From Hyphomonas sp. Mor2 (GTDB lineage Bacteria > Pseudomonadota > Alphaproteobacteria > Caulobacterales > Hyphomonadaceae), in contig NZ_CP017718.1 in assembly GCF_001854405.1 (NCBI RefSeq), positions 744,001 to 808,000 on the forward strand: DNA of 64,000 bases, written 5' to 3'. Every line of letters starts with the position of its first letter. Position 1 is the first letter of the stretch. A program made the translations under genes and the position numbers. Below the pieces are notes generated by a model. It was not told the origin of the DNA, did not search any database, and saw nothing but the letters and a program-made list of their open reading frames with translations. Positions 39,661-49,140 of this stretch are shown here, piece after piece.

Positions 39661-41030
39661 CCAAAATGATCGAAGCCTTCGTAGAGCATGCGCAGAGAAC
39701 CCGGTTCGAGGATTTGTCAAACGACGCAGTGCGCGCGACGAAGACGTACCTGCTCGACTCGCTGGGCGTTGGAATTGCCGGGGCCGCTGTGCCTCTCACG
39801 AAGATTGTTCGACACTCCGCCGAGAAGTGGGCGGACACGGGGTCCGCGCGTATCTGGGGATCAGGCAGCCATGCCACGACGCCCGCGAATGCGGCCTTCG
39901 TCAATGGCTTCCAGATACATTGTCAGGAATTTGACTGCGTGCACGAACCAGCGGTCGTGCATCCCATGGCGACGATTCTCGCCGCTCTCATGGCAGAGTG
40001 CGATGCGCAAGGAAATGTATCGGGAAAGGATCTCGCCGTTGCCCTCGCCCTCGCGGTCGACCTGGCTGCCGGGATTGGCGTGAGTGTGACCAGCCCGATC
40101 AAGTTTTTCCGCCCAGCCAATGCGGGGATCTTCGGCGCCACGCTCGGGATTTCTCGCCTGCGCGGTTTCTCCGCGCCGCAGATGAAGGACGCGCTTGGTT
40201 ATGCGCTCGCCTTCAACTCCGGAACCATGCAGGCGCATGTGGAAGGCAAACCCGCGCTCCCCATTCAGATTGGAAACGCCGCGCGCGGCGCGATTATGGC
40301 TTGCGATCTGGCGCACGCGGGGATGCCCGGACCGCATGATAGCCTTGAAGGCCCATTCGGATATTTCAGCTTGTTTGAAGATGAGGCTGATCCGAGCGAG
40401 GTGATCGCTCAACTCGGCAAGATCTGGCGTATCGCCGAGGTCAGCCACAAACCGTTTCCTACGGGTCGCGCTGCGCAAGGTGGGATCGTACTGATGCAGA
40501 AGCTGCGCGCTCAAGGCGTCACACCGGACGCCGTGGAGCGAGTCACGCTAACCGCGCCACCGCTCATCCATCGCCTGGTCGGTCGACCAATCGAGCCTGA
40601 CATGGCGGTCAATTATGCCAGGCTTTGCTTCCAGTATTCCGGAGCAGTGGCTTTGATCTCTGGCGGGGTCGGATTGCAAGATTTCTCGGAACGCTCATTG
40701 CGTGATCCTGACGTGCACGCGCTGGCGGGAAAGATTGAGGTGATCGACGATGGGTCACCCGATCCCGCCGCTTTCACACCGCAGATTGCGGTGGCGCATT
40801 TGACGGACGGGAGCGTCGTAGAGGCACGGATTGTTGCGCTGTACGGCTCACCGGCGGATCCGATGTCGCATGAGGCTCACCTGAGCAAGTTTCGCGATTG
40901 CGTCGCGTTCGGGTTTGGCGAGGCGCGCTCTGACATCGCTGACCGATTGATAGATCTAACTGACAACCTTGAGACGGTGACAGACGCATCTGTCCTGAGT
41001 CGTCTCGCCGCTGGATTGGAGACCGCCTGA
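39657..41030 (+). CDS. MmgE/PrpD-family protein, paralogue 2
   Basis: A second PrpD-fold protein, 457 residues, starts at GTG 39657 (or ATG 39666) and overlaps paralogue 1 by four bases. Segments include TYLLDSLGVGIAGAAVPL, the active-site-like FVNGFQIHCQEFDCVHEPAVVHPMATILAALMA, PIKFFRPANAGIFGATLGISRLRGFS and EVSHKPFPTGRAAQGGI. In place of the usual H-P-G/H-N-D motif it has VHEPAVVHP, which keeps the His and Pro. Two adjacent but diverged copies suggest two steps, or a heteromer. Confidence 0.85.
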   Translation: MTKMIEAFVEHAQRTRFEDLSNDAVRATKTYLLDSLGVGIAGAAVPLTKIVRHSAEKWADTGSARIWGSGSHATTPANAAFVNGFQIHCQEFDCVHEPAVVHPMATILAALMAECDAQGNVSGKDLAVALALAVDLAAGIGVSVTSPIKFFRPANAGIFGATLGISRLRGFSAPQMKDALGYALAFNSGTMQAHVEGKPALPIQIGNAARGAIMACDLAHAGMPGPHDSLEGPFGYFSLFEDEADPSEVIAQLGKIWRIAEVSHKPFPTGRAAQGGIVLMQKLRAQGVTPDAVERVTLTAPPLIHRLVGRPIEPDMAVNYARLCFQYSGAVALISGGVGLQDFSERSLRDPDVHALAGKIEVIDDGSPDPAAFTPQIAVAHLTDGSVVEARIVALYGSPADPMSHEAHLSKFRDCVAFGFGEARSDIADRLIDLTDNLETVTDASVLSRLAAGLETA

Positions 41031-42424
41031 TGGCTGGACAACACAATACCTATTTCAACAGTGTTGATTGGAACGCGCTGCAAGCCGATCACCCGATTGG
41101 CGACGCCTTTGTCGATTTCGCCAAACAGAGCCAGGACGAGATCCGCGCCCATCAGGAGACCTTGTTCGCCCGCTGCGTCGCACGCGCCTGGCAGACGCCA
41201 TTCTATCAGAAGCTCTGGGGCGATGCGGGCGTGGAGCCCGGAGATATCAAAGGCCTCGAGACGCTGTCGCAGCTGCCCATGTTCGACAAATCCGATATTA
41301 TGGAGAGCATCGCGCGAACGCCGCCACTTGGAGATTTTGCGGGCTTTGAGAGCTATCCCGATGGCCGTCCGCCGGTGATTATGCACACCACGTCCGGTAC
41401 CACCGGAACGCCGCAAGTGCTGCTGTTCGGAGCCAAGAGCCGTGAGGCACAGAATCTGTTGTTGGGCCGGCTATACCGCTTTCAGGGCTTGCGTCCGGAC
41501 GATGTGGTTCACTCGGTCTATGGGCACGGCATGATCAATGGCGGGCATTATGTGCGCGAGTCGGTGATCCACTGGACCAGCGCGATCTTCATGTCGGCGG
41601 GCACGGGCGTAGAGACCCGTTCCGTCCGCCAGGTCGAACTGATGCGCGACTTCGGGGCGACGGTGATTGTCGGTTTCGCTGACTATATCAAGAAGCTTGC
41701 TCGTGTGGCGGTCGAACAGGGTATCGATCCGGTCAAAGACCTGAAGATCAGAATGGTCTCAGGGCACCTCGGAAGAGAAGACAAGCAGAGCCTTTCGGAG
41801 AGTTGGGGCGGCGTCGAATGCTACGATTGGTATGGCGTCGGCGACACCGGATGCATTGCCGGCGAAGGGCCGGACCGGGACGGTCTTTACGTGATGGAGG
41901 ACGCGCAATTCCTCGAGGTCTGCGACATTGATAGCGGCGCCGTCCTTAGCGATGGCGATCAAGGCGATATGGTCTGTACTTGTCTGTACAAGGACGATGT
42001 CTATCCGATCATCCGTTTCAACACGCATGATGTGACCAAAGTGAAGACCGGTGCATCCTCTCTCGGACTCAATTTCAAACGCATTGAAGGCTTCCTTGGG
42101 CGGTCAGACAACATGGTGAAGATCCGCGGCATCAATATCTTTCCTCAAGCCATGGGGCCATTGCTGGAAGAGGTGGGTAGTTTTGCGGGGGAGTTCATCT
42201 GCAAGGCCGAACGCGATGCTGCTGGCCGCGACGAGTTCATTGTCTGCGCCGAGGTGAATGGCCCGCTGACCGATCAGGAAGCGGATAAATACCGCGCATT
42301 GCTCAAACAGAAAATCGGTATCGATTGCGGAATTGAATTGTCGGAGCCAGGCGCATTGGCCGCTCTGACGCAAACCGAGGTGCGGCAAAAGCCCATTCGT
42401 CTCATTGATGAGCGGTTCAAATGA
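41030..42424 (+). CDS. Phenylacetate-CoA ligase-like acyl-CoA synthetase (PaaK type)
   Basis: The 464-residue adenylate-forming ligase of the PaaK family activates carboxylic acids, often aromatic, with ATP and CoA. The phosphate-binding loop is MHTTSGTTGTPQVLLFGAKS at about residue 118, the A5-like motif is CYDWYGVGDTGCIAGEG, and the C-terminal lid starts near GFLGRSDNMVKIRGINIFPQAM. Its presence with three CoA-transferases shows that the island makes CoA esters both by ATP-driven and exchange routes. It overlaps both neighbours. Confidence 0.88.
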   Translation: MAGQHNTYFNSVDWNALQADHPIGDAFVDFAKQSQDEIRAHQETLFARCVARAWQTPFYQKLWGDAGVEPGDIKGLETLSQLPMFDKSDIMESIARTPPLGDFAGFESYPDGRPPVIMHTTSGTTGTPQVLLFGAKSREAQNLLLGRLYRFQGLRPDDVVHSVYGHGMINGGHYVRESVIHWTSAIFMSAGTGVETRSVRQVELMRDFGATVIVGFADYIKKLARVAVEQGIDPVKDLKIRMVSGHLGREDKQSLSESWGGVECYDWYGVGDTGCIAGEGPDRDGLYVMEDAQFLEVCDIDSGAVLSDGDQGDMVCTCLYKDDVYPIIRFNTHDVTKVKTGASSLGLNFKRIEGFLGRSDNMVKIRGINIFPQAMGPLLEEVGSFAGEFICKAERDAAGRDEFIVCAEVNGPLTDQEADKYRALLKQKIGIDCGIELSEPGALAALTQTEVRQKPIRLIDERFK

Positions 42425-43647
42425 GTGGACCTGACTATCGCACCCGCATCGCTCGCTTCAACGAGACGCTCAACGCTTTCGTTGATTTGACCGAGGATGA
42501 AGTCGGCCATGGTTTGGCCTGGGCGGCAAAGTCAAACATCGCGGTAAAGGACTTGCCGCTCACAGCTGGGTGCGAAGCTTACCGCACGCGATTGGCAAAA
42601 GAAGATGCGCCGGTCATCGAACGGATCCGTGCCGCGGGCGGTACTGTTCTTGGAACCGTCAACATGCATGAGGGCGCGCTGGGGGCAACGACGGACAATG
42701 AAGCCTATGGGCGGACGCTGAACCCTTGGGGCGCAGAACTGACCCCGGGTGGTTCATCCGGTGGATCGGGCGCCGCTGTGGCTGCCGGACTGTGCGACGT
42801 CGCGCTCGGTACGGACACGATGGGAAGCGTGCGAATTCCGGCGGCCTATTGCGGCGTTCAGGGCCACAAACCGACAACCGGCCTGGTACCTGACGGCGGC
42901 GTGGTTCCGCTCTCGACCACTTTGGATCATGTCGGTCCACTCGCTCGGAATGTGGCGACGCTCTGGCGTGCGCTGCACACGCTCGCGGGCTGGGGAGAAC
43001 CAGCCGAGCTTAAGCCCGCAAGTCTGAACGGATTACGCATTGGGCTTTGGGATGGCGGGGGGGCGGTTCAACTGACCTCGGCTGTGGCCAGAGGCTTTGT
43101 CCGCGTGGTGAGCGCGATTGAAGCCCGGGGCGCGAAAACCGATACGTTTGAGCCGCCCGTCTATGACTATTCCCGCTCTCGTCGCGCCGGTCTGGTGGTC
43201 TCGGAGGTGGAAGGCGCGAAAGAACATGGTGTGACTGCAGATGGACCACGTCCCGACGGGCTCAGCGATACGTTCTATGCGCTGTTAAACTGGGGCGTCC
43301 AGCAATCGGAAGAGAAGGTCCAGGCGGCATACGACCACGTTGCGCAGGTCCATCGTTCAGCAAAATCGGTCTGGGAGGATTTTGACTATATTCTCGCTCC
43401 CACCGCGCCTCAGGAGGCTTTTGCCTTCTCTGAACCGGCGCCCGCAAATCAAGCGGATTTTACCGCCTGGGCGGATTTCGCTCGGCTTCCGGCCACGGCG
43501 ATTTTCACCGGGCTCAGCAAACAAGGCCGACCCCTTTCGGTTCAGGTGATCGGACCGGAAGGTTCAGACCGGGATACGCTTGGAGTCGCGGCCGCTATGG
43601 AAGACCTTTTCGGGAAACCGCCAATGCCGCCTGGCTATGAGTGGTAA
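42421..43647 (+). CDS. Amidase-signature family hydrolase
   Basis: The 408-residue amidase has its Ser-cisSer-Lys triad visible: Lys in [19 protein letters not shown], and the two Ser in the Gly/Ser-rich signature [39 protein letters not shown]. Enzymes of this group hydrolyse amides, half-amides, carbamoyl or barbiturate-type compounds. It supports an amide-containing substrate for the island. Last gene of the MmgE operon; it ends one base before the stop of the converging enoyl-CoA hydratase gene. Confidence 0.9.
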   Translation: MSGPDYRTRIARFNETLNAFVDLTEDEVGHGLAWAAKSNIAVKDLPLTAGCEAYRTRLAKEDAPVIERIRAAGGTVLGTVNMHEGALGATTDNEAYGRTLNPWGAELTPGGSSGGSGAAVAAGLCDVALGTDTMGSVRIPAAYCGVQGHKPTTGLVPDGGVVPLSTTLDHVGPLARNVATLWRALHTLAGWGEPAELKPASLNGLRIGLWDGGGAVQLTSAVARGFVRVVSAIEARGAKTDTFEPPVYDYSRSRRAGLVVSEVEGAKEHGVTADGPRPDGLSDTFYALLNWGVQQSEEKVQAAYDHVAQVHRSAKSVWEDFDYILAPTAPQEAFAFSEPAPANQADFTAWADFARLPATAIFTGLSKQGRPLSVQVIGPEGSDRDTLGVAAAMEDLFGKPPMPPGYEW

Positions 43648-44430
43648 TCACTTGAAGGTGAAGTTCGGCGGACGCTTTTCCAGAAACGCCTTGTACCCGT
43701 CCTGAAAATCCTCATTCGAGAACCCTTGCAGAAACAGATCGATCGCTTCTGGATCGCTGTCGCGCCAGCCGCGTTGCAGGCCTTTGATCATGCGTTTGGT
43801 CGCGCGGGTCGACCATTGCGAGATCGCGGCAATCTCTCCAGCGAAGGCACGGGCATGAAGCAGGGCTGCACGTTTGTCCGTCAGTCGATCGATCAGGCCC
43901 ATCTCCTTGGCCTCTTCAGCTTCGAAGATCCGTCCCGTGAAGAGGATGTCTTTGGTCGCGCTCGGACCAATCGCCTCGAGCAGGCGGCGCGTATCCCCGG
44001 CCGGATAGACCAGTCCGAGTTTGCCGGGTGTCACACCGAACTTGCTGCCGACACTGGCGACGCGGAGATCGCACGTCATGGCCAGGCTGACTCCTCCGCC
44101 GACACAGGCGCCGTCAATTGCGGCTATGGTCGGTTTGGGACAGGCCTCGACAGCTTTCAGCGCGGCAGCAATCGCTTCGCCAGAGGCCATGGCGGCCTCG
44201 CGCGTTGCGTAGATCGCTTCGAATTCTGAAATGTCCGCGCCGGCGGCGAACGCGCCAGCATCACCGCCATGAATGATCAGGACCTTCACATCTGGATGGT
44301 CGGTGGCAGCATCCACCAGTTTCGGGATCGCGGCCCACATGTCGACCGATAGAGCGTTACGCTTTTCAGGCTTGTTCAGAACAATCTCGGCAAATGGTGC
44401 GTCGACGTCCAGGCGAATGGATTGGGTCAA
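43648..44430 (-). CDS. Enoyl-CoA hydratase/isomerase family protein
   Basis: This 260-residue crotonase-fold protein has oxyanion-hole segments GDAGAFAAGADISEFE and AIDGACVGGGVSLAMTCDLRVA. Where classical hydratases have the first catalytic Glu (P-E-x-x-L-G), this protein reads FGVTPGKLGLVYPAGDTRRL, and an Asp (TKDILFTGR) stands near the second Glu position. It may therefore be an isomerase, thioesterase or C-C hydrolase of the fold rather than a standard hydratase. It is the last gene of the operon started by family-A operator copy 2 and overlaps the aldehyde dehydrogenase gene by four bases. Confidence 0.85.
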   Translation of the reverse strand: MTQSIRLDVDAPFAEIVLNKPEKRNALSVDMWAAIPKLVDAATDHPDVKVLIIHGGDAGAFAAGADISEFEAIYATREAAMASGEAIAAALKAVEACPKPTIAAIDGACVGGGVSLAMTCDLRVASVGSKFGVTPGKLGLVYPAGDTRRLLEAIGPSATKDILFTGRIFEAEEAKEMGLIDRLTDKRAALLHARAFAGEIAAISQWSTRATKRMIKGLQRGWRDSDPEAIDLFLQGFSNEDFQDGYKAFLEKRPPNFTFK

Positions 44431-45848
44431 GGGGCATCCTCGGCAAAGACTCCGATCGGAGCGGGCGCCCCTGTATTGGCAATTAAGGCCTTGCGACGCA
44501 AGAAGCGCTGGAAGCCTGCAGGGCCCATTCGGCTGCCACCCATGCCAGAGAGTTTGAAACTATGTTTCTCCGCCTCATGGAAAAGCGCTGTCAGGGCGGC
44601 GTCATTGAGTGAGACTCCCCCCGCTTCTATCTGACGTCCAACGTCTTCGGCCTCGTCGAGCGTGCCCGCGAATACGGCGGCTGAAAGGCCGAACTCTGTA
44701 TCATTCGCGAGAGAGATGGCGTCCGCTTTCGAGTCGAAGGCCATGACCGGTAGGATCGGTCCAAACGTCTCTTCCCGCATCACTGCCATATCATGCGTGA
44801 CATCAGAAAGGACGGTGGGTCTCAGCCAGCGTCCACCGCCATGCGTTTCGACGGTTCCTCCAGTCAGCACGCGGGCGCCTTTCTCCACGGCGTCATCAAT
44901 ATGTCTCTGCAGGATGTCGGCTTGATTGGCGAAGATGATCGGACCGATCTCGCCAGCGCTGATGTCCGGCCAGTTAAGCCGGACGGCTTCAGCTTTCTCG
45001 GCCAGACGGGTGAGAAAGGCATCGTGAATGGATCGCGCCACATAGATGCGTTCGATCGACTGGCAAGCCTGGCCGGTGGACAGAACCGAACCGCGGAGCG
45101 CGGCATCGCTGGCCAGTTCGATGTCGGCGCTCTCCAGAATAACGAGCGGGTCCTTGCCGCCGAGTTCCAGAAAGGCGGGGATCATGTTGCTGGCGGCTGC
45201 CGCCGCGACCTTCCGCCCTGTAGCGACCGACCCGGTAAAGCAGACGGCATCGACCTGGTCGATGAGATCCGCTCCGGTTTCGCCGCCGCCTTGTACAAAA
45301 GTGAGCACGTCCTGAAGACCAGCCTCCTCGATGGCGGCCATTGTCGGATCGACAAAGCGCGGGGTCACTTCGGAGGGTTTGATCATTACAGTGCAACCGG
45401 CCAGCAAGGCCGGAATCGTATCGATCATGCTCAGGGTCAGCGGGAAGTTCCACGGGCTGATCACGCCGACCAGAGGGTAGGGGACAAATTGCGGCGCGTG
45501 ACGGATGGCGGGGTTTGTGCGCCCGTCTGTCCAGCCATCCGGCAGTAGATGCGGTGCCTGTGCCAGCCAGCCATGGATGGCGCCGATTGCGCCATCGACT
45601 TCGCGCCCGGCAATCTTTCGGCGGCCGGTATCCACACTCAATCGACTGGCGATCGCATCGCGGTGACGCCCGAGCGTGTCCGCGAGCTCACCGAGCTTCG
45701 CCATCCGTCCGTCCAACCCTAGGGTCTGCCAATCCTGTCCTGCAGCTCGCAGACGATTGGCCGCGCGGTCCACGTCGGCGCGGTTGGCGGCTTCAAACGT
45801 GTAGTCGATCTCGCCTGTGCGGGGATCACGCGCCTGCAGAGTCGTCAT
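44427..45848 (-). CDS. NAD(P)-dependent aldehyde dehydrogenase
   Basis: The 473-residue ALDH has cofactor segment VGVISPWNFPLTLSMIDTIPALLAGCTVMIKPSEVTP, catalytic Glu in PAFLELGGKDPLVI and nucleophilic Cys in STGQACQSIERIYVA. The EETFGPILPVMAFDS motif is also present. It oxidises an aldehyde to an acid. Directly downstream of the flavin oxidase in the same operon, it probably takes the aldehyde made by that oxidase, the logic seen in p-cresol and vanillyl alcohol breakdown. Confidence 0.92.
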   Translation of the reverse strand: MTTLQARDPRTGEIDYTFEAANRADVDRAANRLRAAGQDWQTLGLDGRMAKLGELADTLGRHRDAIASRLSVDTGRRKIAGREVDGAIGAIHGWLAQAPHLLPDGWTDGRTNPAIRHAPQFVPYPLVGVISPWNFPLTLSMIDTIPALLAGCTVMIKPSEVTPRFVDPTMAAIEEAGLQDVLTFVQGGGETGADLIDQVDAVCFTGSVATGRKVAAAAASNMIPAFLELGGKDPLVILESADIELASDAALRGSVLSTGQACQSIERIYVARSIHDAFLTRLAEKAEAVRLNWPDISAGEIGPIIFANQADILQRHIDDAVEKGARVLTGGTVETHGGGRWLRPTVLSDVTHDMAVMREETFGPILPVMAFDSKADAISLANDTEFGLSAAVFAGTLDEAEDVGRQIEAGGVSLNDAALTALFHEAEKHSFKLSGMGGSRMGPAGFQRFLRRKALIANTGAPAPIGVFAEDAP

Positions 45849-47437
45849 CTTGGATTGAACCCCAACGCGCCTGGATTGATGATGCCTTTATCATCGACGG
45901 CGGTCTTGATCGCGTCCAGAAGCGCCCAGGTCGCCTCATCACGGTGCTCGCGATAGGGATAGGTCCGACCAATCTGGAAATGCGCCCCGGCATGCTTGGT
46001 GAACACGTCGAGGACCACCTGCCGGGCTTTTTTGACGATCTCCGTGGCCTCAGGGTTGGCTTGGTGCCGTTTGATCTTCTTCATCCATTCTTCGCCGACC
46101 GTGTGCTCGTGGATCGGCCAGATTTCTTCCGGCCAGATGAAGACCGGCTCGATCAGGAAGCCTGTCGTGCCGAGACTGGTGATGAGGTACCCGGTGAGAA
46201 TGTCGTGCGCGTCGAGTTCTGCCCGAATGGCTTCGAACCCGGCTTCAATCTCGGCCCAGGTTTCGGCACCTTCCGAAGTTGGCACAATGCCGTGAATGGG
46301 CACCCAACGTTCACCTTGCGGTCCGAGGATATTGTTCATCGGTCCGAACGGGTTGGCGCGGATGATTTTCGGGATCGAATTCTCGATCTCCTTGCCGCCC
46401 AGGTTCTTGGCAATTTGTTTCAGGACCTGGATGTCTTCCTTCACACCCGCGGCTGAGCGGCCTTCGACGCAAACGTGCAGCGAATAGTCGACCTTATCCA
46501 TGAACCCGCGTCCGGCGAGTGCGACCTTGGCACCTTCTCGAAGGCCCTTTAGCAGCGACCCCTGGCCGCGGATTACATTGGTCAGCGCCTTGGCGTCTGA
46601 GACGAGGCTGGCGCGGGCGAGGCGGACCTTGGTGAGGTTTGGATCGAACCCGAATATCTCGCAAGCAATGTCTTCGCGCATCATCTGCGCCATGGCCTCC
46701 GCGCAGGCGTCGCGGGATTCGAACTCGAAACTTGCTGTTTCCTCGGCTTTGGGAAGGGGGATCAATCGGAACGTAATCTCGGCTTTGTAGCCAAGCGCGC
46801 CCGCATCGCCGCAAAACAGGCCTGTGATATCAGGGCCATAGTGACGCCAGAAGGGTTTGCCGTTCTTCGTCCCACCCGTGCCGGTGCGCACCAGGGTTCC
46901 GTCGGCCAGGACGACCGCGATGGAGAGCACACTGTCGCCCGTCGTGCCGTATTTGCCGGCCCCGAAGAAGGCATTGTTCTGGGACAGGCCTCCACCAATC
47001 GTCGAGCCGATACCGGAAAGTGGACCCCAGAACGGCGTGCGGACATTGTGTGGCTTCAGCGCTTCAAACAGTTGCGCCCAGGTGACGCCGGCTTGGACAG
47101 TGACATACATGTCGTCCGTGTTGATCTCGACAATCTCGGTCAGGCCCGACATGTCGAGGATGCCGACATTCTCCCGGTCGGGCGTATAGCCCTTGGTGTA
47201 AGAGTAGCCGCCGCCACGCGGGTTCAGCGATATACTGCGCTCATGAGCGGCGCGAACTGCGGCCTGCAATTGCGCGATCGAGTTCGGTTTGGCGACAAAG
47301 GCCGCAGTATCTCCCTTGTGCCAGATATCCTGGCTCATGAATTCGCGTGCAGCGTCATCCTCCTTCAGGCCGTCTTCGCCGAGTTGCTGTTTCAGGACCC
47401 CAGTGAGGTCGGAAGCGGTTTTGAGATCGTCAGGCAT
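45845..47437 (-). CDS. FAD-linked oxidase of the vanillyl-alcohol oxidase / 4-cresol dehydrogenase type
   Basis: The 530-residue flavoprotein has an N-terminal PCMH FAD-binding domain (SLNPRGGGYSYTKGYTPDRENVGILDMSGLTEIVEINTDDMYVTVQAGVTWAQLFEALKPHN...PLSGIGSTIGGGLSQNNAFFGAGKYGTTGDSVLSIAVVLADG). The C-terminal cap is long. Family members oxidise phenols, benzylic alcohols or hydroxy acids. No signal peptide is visible. The neighbouring membrane protein could take its electrons. It lies between that protein (14 bases) and the aldehyde dehydrogenase (4-base overlap). Confidence 0.82.
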   Translation of the reverse strand: MPDDLKTASDLTGVLKQQLGEDGLKEDDAAREFMSQDIWHKGDTAAFVAKPNSIAQLQAAVRAAHERSISLNPRGGGYSYTKGYTPDRENVGILDMSGLTEIVEINTDDMYVTVQAGVTWAQLFEALKPHNVRTPFWGPLSGIGSTIGGGLSQNNAFFGAGKYGTTGDSVLSIAVVLADGTLVRTGTGGTKNGKPFWRHYGPDITGLFCGDAGALGYKAEITFRLIPLPKAEETASFEFESRDACAEAMAQMMREDIACEIFGFDPNLTKVRLARASLVSDAKALTNVIRGQGSLLKGLREGAKVALAGRGFMDKVDYSLHVCVEGRSAAGVKEDIQVLKQIAKNLGGKEIENSIPKIIRANPFGPMNNILGPQGERWVPIHGIVPTSEGAETWAEIEAGFEAIRAELDAHDILTGYLITSLGTTGFLIEPVFIWPEEIWPIHEHTVGEEWMKKIKRHQANPEATEIVKKARQVVLDVFTKHAGAHFQIGRTYPYREHRDEATWALLDAIKTAVDDKGIINPGALGFNPR

Positions 47438-47451
47438 GGGGTGAGAGTCTC

Positions 47452-48114
47452 CTAGAAAGTGGTCGGCGTCCAGAGGCCGAGAAAGGCAGCGAGAAGAAGC
47501 AGCGCCCAGATGCCGGTGACCAGAGGTCGGGCGCGGTTCAGGGTTTGAGCAAGACTGGCGGCGGCGGCGTCCGCGTCAGGACCGGCGAGCCCCATCAGGG
47601 CTGGCCCGAGAGGCTTCAGGACACCGCGGATGAACAAGCCGAGCAAGATGCAGCCGACAAAGGCGAGCAGTTTCAGCGCGAGAAAGAGTGGCAGCTCAAC
47701 CGCGCCGGTAAGTCCGCCTAGCGCCCAGGCGGCTAATCCGAGTGCGAGAAACCAGCGAATGCCAAGATCAAGCTTGCGCAAGACTTCCGGCGCCCCGCCA
47801 TGCTTGGTGTGCAGATGCCAGGCGAGGCTGAGCCAAAGCAAACCGAAAAACGCAGCCGCGATAATGATGGGCCACCCCAGATCCAGCCAGCCTTTGCTTT
47901 CAGCCAGTACCAATCCCGTCGGCACAGTAAGGATCAAAGCCGACCGTGGAGCCATATCAACATCGCCGACAATCTTGGCCGCCATCAATCTACGATCGGC
48001 GCTGACATCGGGCTGGATCAGAAAGCGGCTGGTATAGAACGCGCCCAGGTCTCCGCCCAACCAGTAGACAAAGACCAGCACATGCAAGAGTGCGAATAGG
48101 GCCTGATCGACCAC
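47452..48114 (-). CDS. Multi-pass membrane protein, candidate electron acceptor (CopD/DUF2269-like)
   Basis: The 220-residue protein has about five hydrophobic segments (LFALLHVLVFVYWLGGDLGAFYT, SALILTVPTGLVLA, IIIAAAFFGLLWLSLAW, FLALKLLAFVGCILLGLFI, LVTGIWALLLLAAFLGLW). Two His sit near helix ends (LLHVLV and WHLHTKHGG), which could ligate haem. Similar proteins are coded next to flavin oxidases. The start is taken as GTG 48114 because aaggag lies six bases upstream; no ATG fits. Family-A operator copy 2 is just ahead of the ribosome-binding site. The electron-transfer role is inference. Confidence 0.68.
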   Translation of the reverse strand: MVDQALFALLHVLVFVYWLGGDLGAFYTSRFLIQPDVSADRRLMAAKIVGDVDMAPRSALILTVPTGLVLAESKGWLDLGWPIIIAAAFFGLLWLSLAWHLHTKHGGAPEVLRKLDLGIRWFLALGLAAWALGGLTGAVELPLFLALKLLAFVGCILLGLFIRGVLKPLGPALMGLAGPDADAAAASLAQTLNRARPLVTGIWALLLLAAFLGLWTPTTF

Positions 48115-48127
48115 GCCATTCTCCTTC

Positions 48128-48153
48128 GATTTAAAAGATATATCATTTAAATC
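48128..48153. promoter_or_regulatory. Family-A operator, copy 2 (extended 26-bp palindrome)
   Basis: The core AAAAGATATATCATTT (48133-48148) is flanked by further symmetric bases (GATTT on the left, AAATC on the right), so 24 of 26 positions obey the palindrome. This is the most extended copy. It lies between the GntR gene stop (48176) and the ribosome-binding site of the membrane-protein/flavin-oxidase operon, where a bound protein would block transcription. Confidence 0.9.
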
Positions 48154-48175
48154 GGTTGTGGCGAGGGGCAGATTG

Positions 48176-48976
48176 TCACTTTTCGGTGGTCCAGTCGGTT
48201 TCCGCAGCATTGCTGCGGTTTAGACGCATATGATATTCGAACCGGTCGGCACGGTAATGGGCCGTAATGTCCTGCACGGGACGGCCCTTGGCGTCCTTCA
48301 TGACGCGATGAATACGCAGCAGCGGTGAGCCCGGGGCAACCCCCAGATTTGCAGCAACGGCAGGCTCGGCAGCAGTGGCCGTGATCGTTTGCTCGGCTTC
48401 CACGGGGGCGTGACCCGCTTGCTCGAGCAGTTTGATCAGGGACTCTGTTGCGAGTTGCGCTTCGTCATAGCCATCAGCCACATCGTAGGGAATGTATGTG
48501 ACGAGATAAGAAAAGGGTTCACCATCCAGGCGCCGGAGGCGGACGATGCGTTGAACACTGGTGACTTCGTTGGTCAGTTCGAGGGATTCAGCAATAGCGG
48601 GGCTGGCCGTCCCTACGGTACAGTCGAGCAATTGCACTTCGGTTTCGACGCCCATGCGCGTCAGGCCGTCTATCATCGTCTCAAAGCTGCCTTTGACGGT
48701 CGGTGCGGCCACGTCATAGATGACCACGGTGCCAATCCCGCGCTGACGGCGGACCAGGCCGGCCACTGCGAGTTCATTCATGGCGCGCTTCACGGTAATG
48801 CGCGAAACACCGAGCGCCTGGGTCAATTCCTGTTCCGCCGGCAGCCTGTCATTCAGAGCCAGTGTCCCATCCATGATCTTTGCACGCAGCAGGTCGTAGA
48901 TCTGTTGGTATAAAGGGATATTGGCGGCCTCGTCGATGTCGGCCGTGGTGAAGTTCAGAGGGGCGCTGTCTGGCAT
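48176..48976 (-). CDS. GntR-family (HutC subfamily) regulator, likely controller of operator family A
   Basis: The 266-residue protein has a winged helix-turn-helix (NIPLYQQIYDLLRAKIMDGTLALNDRLPAEQELTQALGVSRITVKRAMNELAVAGLVRRQRGIGTVV). A UTRA ligand domain follows (about residues 105-255, ending RPVQDITAHYRADRFEYHMRLNR). HutC-type operators are short AT-rich palindromes, as the family-A sites are. The gene sits centrally in the island, with copies 2 and 3 of the operator at its two ends. The effector is probably the island substrate or an early product. Confidence 0.9.
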   Translation of the reverse strand: MPDSAPLNFTTADIDEAANIPLYQQIYDLLRAKIMDGTLALNDRLPAEQELTQALGVSRITVKRAMNELAVAGLVRRQRGIGTVVIYDVAAPTVKGSFETMIDGLTRMGVETEVQLLDCTVGTASPAIAESLELTNEVTSVQRIVRLRRLDGEPFSYLVTYIPYDVADGYDEAQLATESLIKLLEQAGHAPVEAEQTITATAAEPAVAANLGVAPGSPLLRIHRVMKDAKGRPVQDITAHYRADRFEYHMRLNRSNAAETDWTTEK

Positions 48977-49107
48977 TTGGTCGTTCCGTATTCACAGAGG
49001 GCTAGCTTTATCGCGCCCGCGGCATTTGGCAAAGCAAGTAAGATACCGAAGGCGAATCTGAGCCTGTGTGACCGTTTGTCTGTTTGTCCCAGACTGGCAT
49101 AGACCTA

Positions 49108-49123
49108 TAAAGATATATCAAAT
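49108..49123. promoter_or_regulatory. Family-A operator, copy 3
   Basis: TAAAGATATATCAAAT keeps the GATATATC core and AT flanks but lacks full arm symmetry. It lies 18 bases before the DUF1838 lipoprotein gene and about 130 bases from the divergent GntR start, so it could control both. Confidence 0.75.
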
Positions 49124-49140
49124 GAATTCTGGAGGATTTC

